Positions 1 through 9,277 of a stretch of DNA of 12,701 bases are shown here, in pieces (position 1 is the first letter of the stretch; every line of letters starts with the position of its first letter). The stretch is from assembly GCA_023436025.1 (NCBI GenBank), contig JAEZKX010000213.1, positions 1-12,701 on the forward strand, written 5' to 3'. The notes below the pieces were generated by a model. That model saw only the letters and a list, made by a program, of their open reading frames with translations. It had not been told where the DNA came from and ran no database searches. The DNA is from Pseudomonadota bacterium (GTDB taxonomy: Bacteria; Pseudomonadota; Gammaproteobacteria; Burkholderiales; Burkholderiaceae_C). A program made the position numbers and the translations under genes.

Positions 1-413
<413 letters not shown>

Positions 414-454
414 TGCGCAGAATGCGCTGAGCGACAGGCAACAAGGAGAACACC

Positions 455-1192
455 ATGGCTCAGAAAGTGGCGTATGTGACAGGCGGCATGGGCGGCATCG
501 GCACCGCCATCTGCCAGCGGCTGCACCGCGAGGGATTCAAGGTCATCGCCGGCTGCGGGCCGACGCGCGACTACAGCAAGTGGCTGGGCGAGCAGAAGGC
601 CCAGGGCTACACGTTCTACGCCTCGGTCGGCAATGTCGGCGACTGGGATTCGACCGTGCAGGCCTTCAGCGAGGCCAAGCGCGAGCACGGCAGCATCGAC
701 GTGCTGGTGAACAACGCCGGCATCACGCGTGACCGCATGTTCCTGAAGATGACGCGCGAGGACTGGGACGCGGTGATCGAGACCAACCTCAATTCCATGT
801 TCAACGTCACCAAGCAGGTGGTGGGCGACATGGTGGAAAAGGGCTGGGGCCGCATCATCAACATCTCGTCGGTCAACGGCGAGAAGGGCCAGGCGGGCCA
901 GACCAACTATTCGGCGGCCAAGGCCGGCATGCACGGCTTCTCGATGGCGCTGGCGCAGGAACTGGCGACCAAGGGCGTGACCGTCAACACCGTGAGCCCC
1001 GGCTACATCGGCACCGACATGGTGAAGGCCATCCGGCAGGACGTGCTGGACAAGATCGTCGGCACCATTCCGGTGAAGCGCCTGGGCGAGCCCAGCGAAA
1101 TCGCCTCCATCATCGCCTGGCTGGCGGGCGAGGAGAGCGGCTACACCACGGGGGCGGACTTCTCGGTCAACGGCGGCTTGCACATGGGCTGA
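455..1192 (+). CDS. phaB: Acetoacetyl-CoA reductase (NADPH-dependent short-chain dehydrogenase)
   Basis: PhaB reduces acetoacetyl-CoA to (R)-3-hydroxybutyryl-CoA, the monomer for polyhydroxybutyrate synthase, in the cytoplasm. The 245-residue protein is full length for the family. It shows the N-terminal Rossmann motif TGGMGGIG (residues 9-16), the NNAG motif at 86-89, the NISS serine at about 138-139, and the catalytic Tyr152 and Lys156 in NYSAAK. The SPGYIGTDMV segment and the C-terminal NGGLHMG ending are typical of PhaB rather than FabG. A good ribosome site (AAGGAG, 443-448) sits 6 bases before the ATG. The gene follows phaA closely and is probably co-transcribed with it. The PHA synthase gene is not visible and would most simply lie upstream of the window. 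The gene is convergent with the next one. Confidence 0.95.
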   Translation: MAQKVAYVTGGMGGIGTAICQRLHREGFKVIAGCGPTRDYSKWLGEQKAQGYTFYASVGNVGDWDSTVQAFSEAKREHGSIDVLVNNAGITRDRMFLKMTREDWDAVIETNLNSMFNVTKQVVGDMVEKGWGRIINISSVNGEKGQAGQTNYSAAKAGMHGFSMALAQELATKGVTVNTVSPGYIGTDMVKAIRQDVLDKIVGTIPVKRLGEPSEIASIIAWLAGEESGYTTGADFSVNGGLHMG

Positions 1193-1218
1193 GCGGACGG
1201 CGGCAGCGCCGCGTCCGC
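1193..1218 (+). terminator. GC-rich hairpin directly after phaB, possible terminator without a T-run
   Basis: Immediately after the phaB stop, GCGGACG (1193-1199) pairs with CGTCCGC (1212-1218). An inner CGGC/GCCG stem (1201-1204 with 1208-1211) closes a 3-base loop, leaving one bulged G at 1200. This gives about 11 G:C-rich pairs. No T-run follows on either strand, so a classical intrinsic terminator is not shown. It could stop or pause transcription, or protect the 3' end, between two convergent genes. Confidence 0.4.
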
Positions 1219-1230
1219 CATCGCGGCCGC

Positions 1231-1302
1231 GCGGCGGGATGCCACCGTCCGGACCGAATCCGCGGCGGGGATGGCGCCGCCCGGACCGCATCCGCGGCGG
1301 GG
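1231..1302. repeat. Short imperfect tandem repeat, period about 32 bp
   Basis: The 22-base segment at 1249-1270 (beginning CCGGACCGAATCC) recurs at 1281-1302 with a single difference (A to C). The bases before each copy are also related (GATGCCACCGT and GATGGCGCCGC). The GCGGCGGG core appears three times, at 1231, 1262 and 1294. This is about 2.3 copies of a 32-bp unit in the non-coding space between convergent genes. No function is evident. Replication slippage is the simplest origin. Confidence 0.6.
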
Positions 1303-1325
1303 CCTGGCCCCGGCCGCTTCCCTTG

Positions 1326-1730
1326 CTATTCGACGATGTCCTCGATGACGAGGCGGCGGTACTTCTGGCCGTAGGAGATCTCGCGGCCCTTCAATGCGTC
1401 CATCACGCGGTCGGAATCCTCGGTTTCGGGCGCGTGGATCATCAGCGCATGGTGGCCCTCGGCGGCAAGTTCCGCGAAGCGGCGGATGGTGTCGCTCTCG
1501 GTGCCGGCCGAGGGCAGGATGCCCTGGTCGCCGGTGGTGCCCAGGATCTGCCGGCGGAAGTCGGCCGGCGTCACCAGGGACACCGCGTCCTCGGGATAGC
1601 CCGCGTCCGCCAGGGCCTGCGCCGCATCGCGCGCCTGCTGCTCGCCCGGGAACATCAGCACCATGTAGCCGGTGGGATAGAACACGCCGGTCATCGTTTT
1701 CATGCTCGACTCGAGGTGAAAGGGCTTCAT
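1326..1730 (-). CDS. Hypothetical protein, 134 residues, possible duplicated alpha/beta fold
   Basis: I do not recognise this protein as a named family. The start at 1730 is chosen because a strong ribosome site (AAAGGAGA, 1735-1742 on the complementary strand) precedes that ATG. The frame continues upstream to 1829 without such a signal. The protein is soluble, with no signal peptide or membrane segment. It appears to have two similar halves. The first is a strand (YMVLMF, residues 22-27), a helix (about 32-44) and a strand (VSLVT, 50-54). The second is a strand (HALMIHAP, 94-101), a helix (about 104-114) and a conserved-looking tail with YGQKYRRLVIED (120-131). A regulatory or stress-related small protein is possible, but this is a guess. 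It is transcribed convergently to phaB and divergently from dusA, so it is probably a single-gene unit. Confidence 0.8.
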   Translation of the reverse strand: MKPFHLESSMKTMTGVFYPTGYMVLMFPGEQQARDAAQALADAGYPEDAVSLVTPADFRRQILGTTGDQGILPSAGTESDTIRRFAELAAEGHHALMIHAPETEDSDRVMDALKGREISYGQKYRRLVIEDIVE

Positions 1731-1734
1731 GCCA

Positions 1735-1742
1735 TCTCCTTT
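1735..1742 (-). promoter_or_regulatory. Ribosome binding site that fixes the start of the 134-residue protein
   Basis: Read on the complementary strand, AAAGGAGA lies a few bases before the ATG at 1730. It decides for this start over the in-frame upstream codons near 1829 and the later methionine at residue 11. Confidence 0.75.
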
Positions 1743-2022
1743 CCTGTGGGAACCGGACGATTGCATCGCATACGGCCGGGTTCGGTTGTCGGCCTGCGGG
1801 ACGGCGACGGGTAGGAGCGGCCCGCACATGGCGTCGGCGGACCGTGGAACCCTTCGGGGGAAATGCCGGGGTGCGCGGCTTTCGCGCCCAGGCTCCTCAA
1901 GGCGCCCGTGGCCGCACGCCAGCGCGGGAAAGCGGCTTGCCCCGACAATCGCGTGTCAGCCCCGCCTGCAGCGTGTGCCGGTCCCATCTCCGGCCGGCCA
2001 GCGTGGCCTTGCACGATTTCCT
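1743..2022. other. Divergent intergenic region between the hypothetical gene and dusA
   Basis: This ~280-base gap must hold the promoters of both flanking genes. I find no convincing -35/-10 pair on either strand, no terminator and no RNA gene. The frame of dusA happens to stay open across it, with an ATG at 1828 preceded by TAGGAG (1812-1817). The predicted peptide there is rich in Arg, Pro and Ala and does not look like part of a DusA protein. Confidence 0.5.
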
Positions 2023-3033
2023 ATGAACCGACTGGATGCTGGGTGGCGCATGAGCGTCGCCCCGATGATGGACTGGACGGACCGGCATTGCCGTTTCTTC
2101 CACCGCCTGCTCACGCGCCGCACGCGCCTCTACACCGAGATGGTCACCACCGGTGCGCTGCTGCATGGTGATGTGGCGCGCCACCTGGACTTCGACGAGA
2201 CGGAGCATCCCGTCGCCTTGCAGCTGGGCGGCAGCGAGCCGGCCGATCTGGCGCATGCCGCCCGGCTGGGCGCGCAATGGGGCTATGACGAGATCAACCT
2301 CAACTGCGGGTGCCCCAGCGAGCGGGTGCAGCGCGGCGCTTTCGGCGCCTGCCTGATGGCCGAGCCACAGCTGGTGGCCGATTGCGTGAAGGCGATGGTC
2401 GACGTGGTGGACGTGCCGGTGACGGTGAAGCACCGCATTGGCATCGACCAGGTGGAGAGCTACGACTTCGTGCGCGACTTCGTGGGCGCCGTCGCCGAGG
2501 CGGGCTGCGGCGTCTTCGTGGTCCACGCGCGCAACGCCTGGCTCAAGGGCCTGTCGCCCAAGGAGAACCGCGAAATCCCGCCGCTGCGCTACGCGCTGGT
2601 CCATAGGTTGAAGCGCGACTTTCCGCAGCTGGTGATCGCCATCAATGGCGGCATCAAGGACGATGCCGTGGTGCAGGCGCAGCTGGCCGAGCTCGACGGC
2701 GTGATGGTCGGCCGCGAGGCCTACCACAACCCCTGGTGGCTGGCGTCCTGGGATGCGGCCTTCTACGGTGAGGCGCCGTCCGGCCTCGCGCGCGAGGACA
2801 TCGAGGCCCGCATGGTCGCCTACATGGAACGCGAGCATGCGGCGCGCGGCACGCCCTGGTATTCCATCGCGCGGCACATGCTGGGCCTCTACAACGGCCT
2901 GCCGGGCGCGCGCCGCTGGCGCCAGGTGTGGAGCGACCATCGCCTGAAGGGTGAGCCGCCGCGCGAGGTGATGAAGAGGGCGCACGAACGACCCGCGGTG
3001 CCGGCCGAAGCGGGGGGCCAGGGCGTTCTCTAG
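2023..3033 (+). CDS. dusA: tRNA-dihydrouridine(20/20a) synthase DusA
   Basis: DusA is a flavoprotein that reduces specific uridines in the tRNA D-loop (U20/U20a) with NADPH. The 336-residue product begins with the family hallmark SVAPMMDWTDRHCR (residues 11-24). It then has LYTEMVTTGA (36-45), HPVALQLGGS (62-71), and the active-site segment NLNCGCPSERVQ with the probable catalytic Cys97. VTVKHRIGID (134-142), LSPKENREIPPL (177-188), INGGIK (207-212) and DGVMVGREAYHNP (225-237) follow. This order and spacing match DusA more closely than DusB or DusC. ATG at 2023 is preferred. ATG at 2050 (MSVAPMMDW) is a reasonable alternative, since neither has a clear Shine-Dalgarno sequence. The last ~25 residues are low-complexity and probably not conserved. 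The gene looks unrelated to the catabolic operon that follows. Confidence 0.93.
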   Translation: MNRLDAGWRMSVAPMMDWTDRHCRFFHRLLTRRTRLYTEMVTTGALLHGDVARHLDFDETEHPVALQLGGSEPADLAHAARLGAQWGYDEINLNCGCPSERVQRGAFGACLMAEPQLVADCVKAMVDVVDVPVTVKHRIGIDQVESYDFVRDFVGAVAEAGCGVFVVHARNAWLKGLSPKENREIPPLRYALVHRLKRDFPQLVIAINGGIKDDAVVQAQLAELDGVMVGREAYHNPWWLASWDAAFYGEAPSGLAREDIEARMVAYMEREHAARGTPWYSIARHMLGLYNGLPGARRWRQVWSDHRLKGEPPREVMKRAHERPAVPAEAGGQGVL

Positions 3034-3050
3034 CTGCCGGGCCGCGGCAG
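3034..3050 (+). terminator. Small hairpin directly after dusA
   Basis: CTGCCG (3034-3039) pairs with CGGCAG (3045-3050) around a 5-base loop, immediately after the dusA stop codon. No T-run follows, so a terminator role is only suggested by its position before the next promoter. Confidence 0.3.
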
Positions 3051-3081
3051 TCGGGGTGGCCGGCCCCAGCCCGCCACGGGG

Positions 3082-3110
3082 GTGACAGCCCGACCGAGAT
3101 ACTTTAAACT
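3082..3110 (+). promoter_or_regulatory. Putative sigma-70 promoter of the CoA-aromatic operon
   Basis: GTGACA (3082-3087) matches 5 of 6 bases of the -35 consensus. TAAACT (3105-3110) matches 4 of 6 of the -10 consensus, with exactly 17 bases between them. A transcript starting near 3117 would have a short leader of about 20 bases, carrying CGGAG at 3126-3130 ahead of the ATG at 3137. The local A+T richness stands out in this GC-rich window. The -10 lies inside the palindrome at 3099-3118. Confidence 0.55.
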
Positions 3111-3118
3111 TGAAATAT
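3099..3118. promoter_or_regulatory. Palindromic operator overlapping the -10 element, MarR-type candidate
   Basis: ATACTTTAAACTTGAAATAT is an imperfect inverted repeat. The left half ATACTTTAAA and the reverse complement of the right half (ATATTTCAAG) agree at 7 of 10 positions. Its size, AT-rich core and place over the -10 and start region fit a repressor site of the MarR family, members of which often control aromatic-acid operons and respond to aromatic CoA esters. The family assignment is inference. No regulator gene is in the window. Confidence 0.5.
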
Positions 3119-3125
3119 CTAGGTT

Positions 3126-3130
3126 CGGAG
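3126..3130 (+). promoter_or_regulatory. Ribosome binding site that fixes the flavoprotein start at 3137
   Basis: CGGAG lies 6 bases before the ATG at 3137, whose product begins directly with the FAD-binding strand (MNIVCIGGGPAG). An in-frame TTG at 3110 lies inside the operator and upstream of the predicted transcription start, so it is unlikely to be used. Confidence 0.7.
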
Positions 3131-3136
3131 CAATCC

Positions 3137-5453
3137 ATGAACATCGTCTGCATCGGCGGCGGGCCCGCGGGACTTTATTTCGCGCTGCTCATGAAGAAGC
3201 AGGATCCCTCGCACCGGGTGCGGGTGGTCGAGCGCAACAAGCCCTACGACACCTTCGGCTGGGGCGTCGTCTTCTCTGACCAGACGCTGGGCAACCTGCA
3301 GGCGGCCGACCCGGAGAGCGCGGCCGAGATCCTGGGGGCCTTCAACCACTGGGACGACATCGAGATCCACATCCGCGGCCACAAGGTGCGCTCCGGCGGC
3401 CACGGCTTCATCGGCATCGGCCGCAAGCGGCTGCTCAACATCCTGCAGCGGCGCTGCGAGGCGCTGGGGGTGGAGCTGGTGTTCGAGACGGACGTCAAGG
3501 GCGACGAGGAGTACCCCGACGCCGATCTCGTCATCGCCAGCGACGGCCTCAACAGCCGCATCCGGACCAAGTACGCCGCCAGCTACCGGCCCGACATCGA
3601 CCTGCGCCGCAACCGCTTCGTCTGGCTGGGCACGCACAAGAAGTTCGACGCCTTCACCTTCGCCTTCGAGGAGACGCCCGGCGGCTGGTTCCAGGCCCAT
3701 GCCTACCAGTTCGACGGCGACACCTCCACCTTCATCGTCGAGACGACCGAGGAAGCCTGGCTGGCCGCCGGTCTCGACAAGATGGAGAAGGAAGAGGGCA
3801 TCGCCTTCTGCGAGAAGCTGTTCGCCAAGTACCTCGACGGCAACCCGCTGATGTCGAACGCCGCCCACCTGCGCGGCTCCGCCCAGTGGATCAAGTTCCC
3901 GCGCGTGGTCTGCGGCACCTGGGTGCACCACAACGGCCGCGCCCCCGTGGTGCTGATGGGCGATGCGGCGCACACGGCCCATTTCTCCGTCGGCTCAGGC
4001 ACCAAGCTGGCCCTGGAGGATTCCATCGAGCTGGCCCGCTGCATCGCCCGCAGCGGCAACGACCTGCCGCAGGCCTTGCGCGACTACGAGGCGGTGCGCA
4101 GCGTCGAAGTGCTGAAGATCCAGAACGCGGCGCGCAACTCCACCGAGTGGTTCGAGAACGTGGCGCGCTACGTGGCGCTGCCGCCCGAGCAGTTCGCCTA
4201 TTCGCTGCTCACGCGCAGCCAGCGCATCAGCCACGAAAACCTGCGCCTGCGTGACCGCGGCTACGTGGAGCAGTACGAGGACTGGGTGGCCGCCCTGGCC
4301 GGCGCGCGCCGGCGCCCCGACCAGCAGCCCATTCCGCCGATGTTCACGCCGTTCCGCCTGCGCGGCGTGACGCTGAAGAACCGCGTGGTGGTGTCGCCCA
4401 TGGCGCAGTATTCCTGCGTCGACGGCCTGCCGGCCGACTACCACCTGGTGCACCTGGGCGCGCGCGCGCTGGGCGGCGCCGGCATGGTGGTGGCCGAGAT
4501 GACCTGCCCCACGCCCGATGCGCGCATCACCCCCGGCTGCCCCGGCCTGTGGAACGAGCAGCAACGCGATGGCTGGAGGCGCATCGTCGACTTCGTGCAC
4601 ACGCAGTCCGACGCCAAGATCGCCATGCAGCTGGGCCACGCCGGGCCCAAGGGCTCCACGCGCGTTCCGTGGGAAGGGGAAGACCAGCCGCTGGAGTCCG
4701 GCAACTGGCCGCTGCTGGCCGCCTCGCCGCAGCAGTACCTGGACGGCATCAGCGACTGGGCGCGGCCGATGACGCGCGCCGACATGGACCGCGTGCGCGA
4801 CGATTTCGTGCGCAGCACGCGCTATGCGGCCGAAGCCGGCTTCGACTGGCTGGAGCTGCACTGCGCCCACGGCTACCTGCTCTCCAGCTTCATTTCGCCA
4901 TTGACCAACCAGCGCACCGACGAATACGGCGGCTCGCTGGAGAACCGCCTGCGCTACCCGCTGGAGGTGTTCCACGCCATGCGCGCCGCCTGGCCGTCGG
5001 ACAAGCCGCTGTCGGTGCGCATCTCGGCCCACGACTGGGTCGATGGCGGCATCACGCCCGACGACGCCGTGGCCATCGCCCGCCTGTTCAAGGCCGCCGG
5101 CGCCGACATGATCGACGTGTCTTCCGGCCAGGTGAGCAAGAAGCAGAAGCCGGTCTACGGCCGCATGTACCAGACGCCCTTCGCCGACCGCATCCGCAAC
5201 GAAGCCGGCATCGCGACGATGGCGGTGGGCGCGATCTCGGAAGCCGACCACGTCAACAGCATCATCGCCGCCGGACGCGCCGACCTGTGCGCCGTCGCCC
5301 GCCCGCACCTGGCCAACCCGGCGTGGTCGTTGCTGGAAGCTGCGAAGATCGGCTACCACGACGTCGGCTGGCCCCGCCAGTACCTGTCCGGCAAGAACCA
5401 GCTCGAACGCAACCTCGAACGAGAGAAGGCCATGGCGGCCCAGGAGACAAGCA

Positions 5454-5470
<17 letters not shown>
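3137..5470 (+). CDS. Bifunctional aromatic-CoA monooxygenase/reductase (2-aminobenzoyl-CoA monooxygenase/reductase or salicylyl-CoA 5-hydroxylase family)
   Basis: This 777-residue cytoplasmic protein fuses two flavoenzymes. Residues 1 to about 390 form a class A FAD monooxygenase: GGGPAGLY (7-14) binds the ADP part of FAD, DLVIASDGLNSRIR spans 130-143, and LMGDAAHTAHFSVGSGTKLALED (273-295) is the second FAD motif. Residues from about 402 form an Old Yellow Enzyme-type reductase: FTPFRLRGVTLKNRVVVSPM at the start, QLGHAGPKG (498-506), HCAHGYLLSSFISP with His575 and His578, and NQRTDEYGGSLENR (591-604). Known relatives hydroxylate an aromatic CoA ester at C5, and in the 2-aminobenzoyl-CoA enzyme the second domain then reduces the ring. 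It is the first gene of the operon, and the crotonase gene overlaps its last 17 bases. Choosing between anthraniloyl-CoA and salicylyl-CoA rests on neighbours: the RidA protein and GcdH favour an amino-aromatic substrate that is fully reduced and opened. Confidence 0.9.
5441..5446 (+). promoter_or_regulatory. Ribosome binding site of the crotonase, inside the upstream coding region
   Basis: The AGGAG at 5442-5446 lies 7 bases before the ATG at 5454, within the last codons of the flavoprotein gene. It fixes a start that overlaps the previous gene by 17 bases and suggests translational coupling. Confidence 0.75.
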
Positions 5471-6314
<844 letters not shown>

Positions 6315-6315
6315 A

Positions 6316-7472
<1,157 letters not shown>

Positions 7473-7476
<4 letters not shown>

Positions 7477-7883
7477 CCCAGGCATACGAGAAGCCGCAGG
7501 CGGTGCTGCCCGAAGGCTGGAAGCGCCCCAAGGGCTACGCCAACGGCGTGGTGGCGCAGGGGCGCATGCTGTTCATCGCTGGCATGATCGGCTGGGACGC
7601 GGAGGAACGCTTCGTCAGCGACGATTTCGGTCCCCAGGCCCGGCAGGCGCTGCAGAATGTCGCCGACGTTCTGAAGGCCGCTGGCGGCAGCGGCGAGAAT
7701 ATCGTCCGCATGACCTGGTACGTCACCGACAAGCGCGAATACATGGCCGCCGCCCGCGAGGTGGGGCAGGCCTATCGCGAGATCATCGGCAGCTACACCA
7801 TCGCGATGACCGCGGTGGAAGTGAAGGCGCTGATCGAGGACCGCGCCAAGGTCGAGATCGAATGCACCGCGGTGCTGCCCTGA
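7473..7883 (+). CDS. RidA/YjgF/YER057c/UK114 family protein, probable enamine/imine deaminase, non-canonical active site
   Basis: This 136-residue protein has the family pattern: GRMLFIAGMIGWD (30-42), QARQALQNVADVLKAAGGSGENIVRMTWYVTD (about 56-86), YREIIGSYTIAMTAVEVKAL (101-120) and the final KVEIECTAV (126-134). RidA proteins form trimers and hydrolyse reactive enamines or imines to ketones and ammonia. The arginine that in canonical RidA binds the substrate carboxylate (Arg105 in the usual ARTAV or ARSAV motif) is Met112 here. The glutamate of the terminal strand (Glu128) is kept. It therefore belongs to a divergent subgroup, and a role in protecting PLP enzymes from free 2-aminoacrylate is unlikely. 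Inside an operon for an amino-aromatic CoA ester it would make sense as a dedicated deaminase. The start overlaps the previous stop (ATGA), and gcdH follows after 19 bases. Confidence 0.9.
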
Positions 7884-7902
7884 CCCTCTCACGGAGTTTT
7901 CC

Positions 7903-9084
7903 ATGGCCAAAGCCAAAGCCGCCTTCCACTGGGCCGACCCCCTGCTGCTGGACCAGCAGCTGACCGACGACGAGCGCCAGGTGCGCGACGCCGCCCATGT
8001 CTACTGCCAGGAGAAGCTGGCGCCGCGCGTGCTGGAGGCCTTCCGCAACGAGAAGACCGACCTGGAGATCTTCCCGGAGATGGGCGCGCTCGGCCTGCTG
8101 GGTCCCACCATTCCCGAGGAATACGGCGGCGCCGGCCTCAACTACGTCTGTTACGGCCTGGTCGCGCGCGAGGTCGAGCGCATCGATTCCGGCTACCGCT
8201 CGATGATGAGCGTGCAGTCCTCGCTGGTGATGGTGCCCATCCACGAATTCGGCAACGAAGCCACCCGGCGCAAGTACCTGCCCAAGCTGGCCACGGGCGA
8301 GTGGATCGGCTGCTTCGGCCTGACCGAACCCAACCACGGCTCGGATCCCGGCAGCATGGTCACGCGCGCGCGCAAGGTCGACGGCGGCTACCTGCTCACC
8401 GGCAACAAGATGTGGATCACCAATTCGCCGGTGGCCGACGTCTTCGTGGTCTGGGCCAAGGACGACGAAGGCTCCATCCGCGGCTTCGTGCTGGAAAAGG
8501 GCTGGAAAGGCCTGTCGGCGCCCAAGATCACCGGCAAGGTGGGCCTGCGCTCCTCGGTCACCGGCGAGATCGTGATGGAAGAGGTGTTCTGCCCCGAGGA
8601 GAACGCCTTCCCCGAGGTGCGCGGCCTCAAGGGCCCGTTCACCTGCCTGAACTCGGCGCGCTACGGCATCGCCTGGGGCGCGCTGGGCGCGGCGGAAGAC
8701 TGCTGGCACCGCGCGCGCCAGTACGTGCTGGACCGCAAGCAGTTCGGCAAGCCGCTGGCGGCCAACCAGCTGGTGCAGAAGAAGCTGGCCGACATGCAGA
8801 CCGAGATCACGCTGGGCCTGCAGGGCTGCCTGCGCCTGGGCCGCATGAAGGACGAAGGCACGGCGGCGGTGGAGATCACCTCCATCATGAAGCGCAACTC
8901 CTGCGGCAAGGCGCTGGACATCGCCCGCGTGGCGCGCGACATGATGGGCGGCAACGGCATCAGCGACGAATTCGGCGTGGCGCGCCACCTGGTGAACCTG
9001 GAGGTGGTCAACACCTACGAGGGCACGCACGACATCCATGCGCTGATCCTGGGACGGGCGCAGACGGGGATCGCGGCGTTCTGA
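7903..9084 (+). CDS. gcdH: Glutaryl-CoA dehydrogenase (decarboxylating)
   Basis: GcdH oxidises and decarboxylates glutaryl-CoA to crotonyl-CoA and CO2, using FAD with ETF as electron acceptor. The 393-residue product is full length and close to typical proteobacterial GcdH throughout. It has EVERIDSGYRSMMSVQSSLVM (90-110), with Glu92 and Arg99 corresponding to the residues that position the distal carboxylate. CFGLTEPNHGSDPGSM (137-152), KMWITNSPVADVFVVWAK (169-186) and ARDMMGGNGISDEFGVARHL (344-363) follow. TYEGTHDIHALILGRAQTG (371-389) carries Glu373 as the catalytic base. CGGAG at 7892-7896 precedes the ATG. It is the last gene of the operon, 19 bases after the RidA gene, with an intrinsic terminator just downstream. 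GcdH normally serves lysine, tryptophan and aromatic breakdown. Its place here implies that the ring pathway ends at glutaryl-CoA. Confidence 0.95.
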   Translation: MAKAKAAFHWADPLLLDQQLTDDERQVRDAAHVYCQEKLAPRVLEAFRNEKTDLEIFPEMGALGLLGPTIPEEYGGAGLNYVCYGLVAREVERIDSGYRSMMSVQSSLVMVPIHEFGNEATRRKYLPKLATGEWIGCFGLTEPNHGSDPGSMVTRARKVDGGYLLTGNKMWITNSPVADVFVVWAKDDEGSIRGFVLEKGWKGLSAPKITGKVGLRSSVTGEIVMEEVFCPEENAFPEVRGLKGPFTCLNSARYGIAWGALGAAEDCWHRARQYVLDRKQFGKPLAANQLVQKKLADMQTEITLGLQGCLRLGRMKDEGTAAVEITSIMKRNSCGKALDIARVARDMMGGNGISDEFGVARHLVNLEVVNTYEGTHDIHALILGRAQTGIAAF

Positions 9085-9093
9085 GCTTTGGCT

Positions 9094-9116
9094 GACGGCG
9101 CATGCGCGCCGTCTTT
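9094..9116 (+). terminator. Intrinsic terminator after gcdH
   Basis: GACGGCGC (9094-9101) pairs perfectly with GCGCCGTC (9106-9113) around the 4-base loop ATGC, followed by TTT. It starts 10 bases after the gcdH stop codon. The T-run is short but the stem is strong, so it probably ends the operon. Confidence 0.65.
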
Positions 9117-9137
9117 GGCCGCCGCGGCCGCCTGGAT

Positions 9138-9198
9138 TGGTGCGCTCCTGGTTGGCTCCCACCAGTCGTCAGGGTGTGCCCGCTTGGCGAGCGCACCA
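9138..9198. repeat. REP-like inverted repeat with nested hairpins
   Basis: TGGTGCGCTC (9138-9147) is the exact reverse complement of GAGCGCACCA (9189-9198). Inside are two smaller hairpins. CTGGTTGG (9148-9155) pairs with CCACCAG (9159-9165) with one bulge. GGTGTGCCCGC (9173-9183) folds onto GCGAGCGCACC (9187-9197) around a TTG loop, with one G:T pair and one mismatch. The element is non-coding and lies between the operon terminator and the esterase gene. Confidence 0.65.
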
Positions 9199-9236
9199 TC
9201 GCCGTCGCCAGGTGGGCCTGCCATGGCCGCTTGAGT

Positions 9237-9261
9237 GGTGCGCTCGCTGCGCGAGCACACC
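9237..9261. repeat. Second REP-like palindrome, inverted relative to the first
   Basis: GGTGCGCTCGC (9237-9247) folds onto GCGAGCACACC (9251-9261) with one C:A mismatch and a TGC loop. The reverse complement of this 25-base unit matches the hairpin at 9173-9197 in 21 of 25 positions, the differences being three loop bases and one stem base. The two copies therefore form a head-to-head pair like a BIME. It ends 17 bases beyond the esterase 3' end, so it could also act as that gene's 3' hairpin. Confidence 0.65.
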
Positions 9262-9277
9262 CTACCGGCCCTGCTCG

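Noticed and set aside
1828..2022. N-terminal extension of DusA from the ATG at 1828, preceded by TAGGAG
   Set aside because: The 65 extra residues are low-complexity and upstream of the usual DusA beginning (SVAPMMDWTDRHC). The start at 2023 or 2050 fits the family length.
3110..3136. Upstream TTG start for the bifunctional flavoprotein
   Set aside because: It lies inside the palindrome and before the predicted transcription start. ATG 3137 has a CGGAG site and begins exactly at the FAD-binding strand.
1897..3153. Minus-strand open frame (418 codons) opposite dusA
   Set aside because: It has no motif and overlaps a complete DusA protein as well as the operon promoter and operator.
9138..9261. 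CRISPR array or attachment site
   Set aside because: The copies are inverted, palindromic and irregularly spaced, with no regular spacers, no cas gene and no integrase. A REP-like element fits better.
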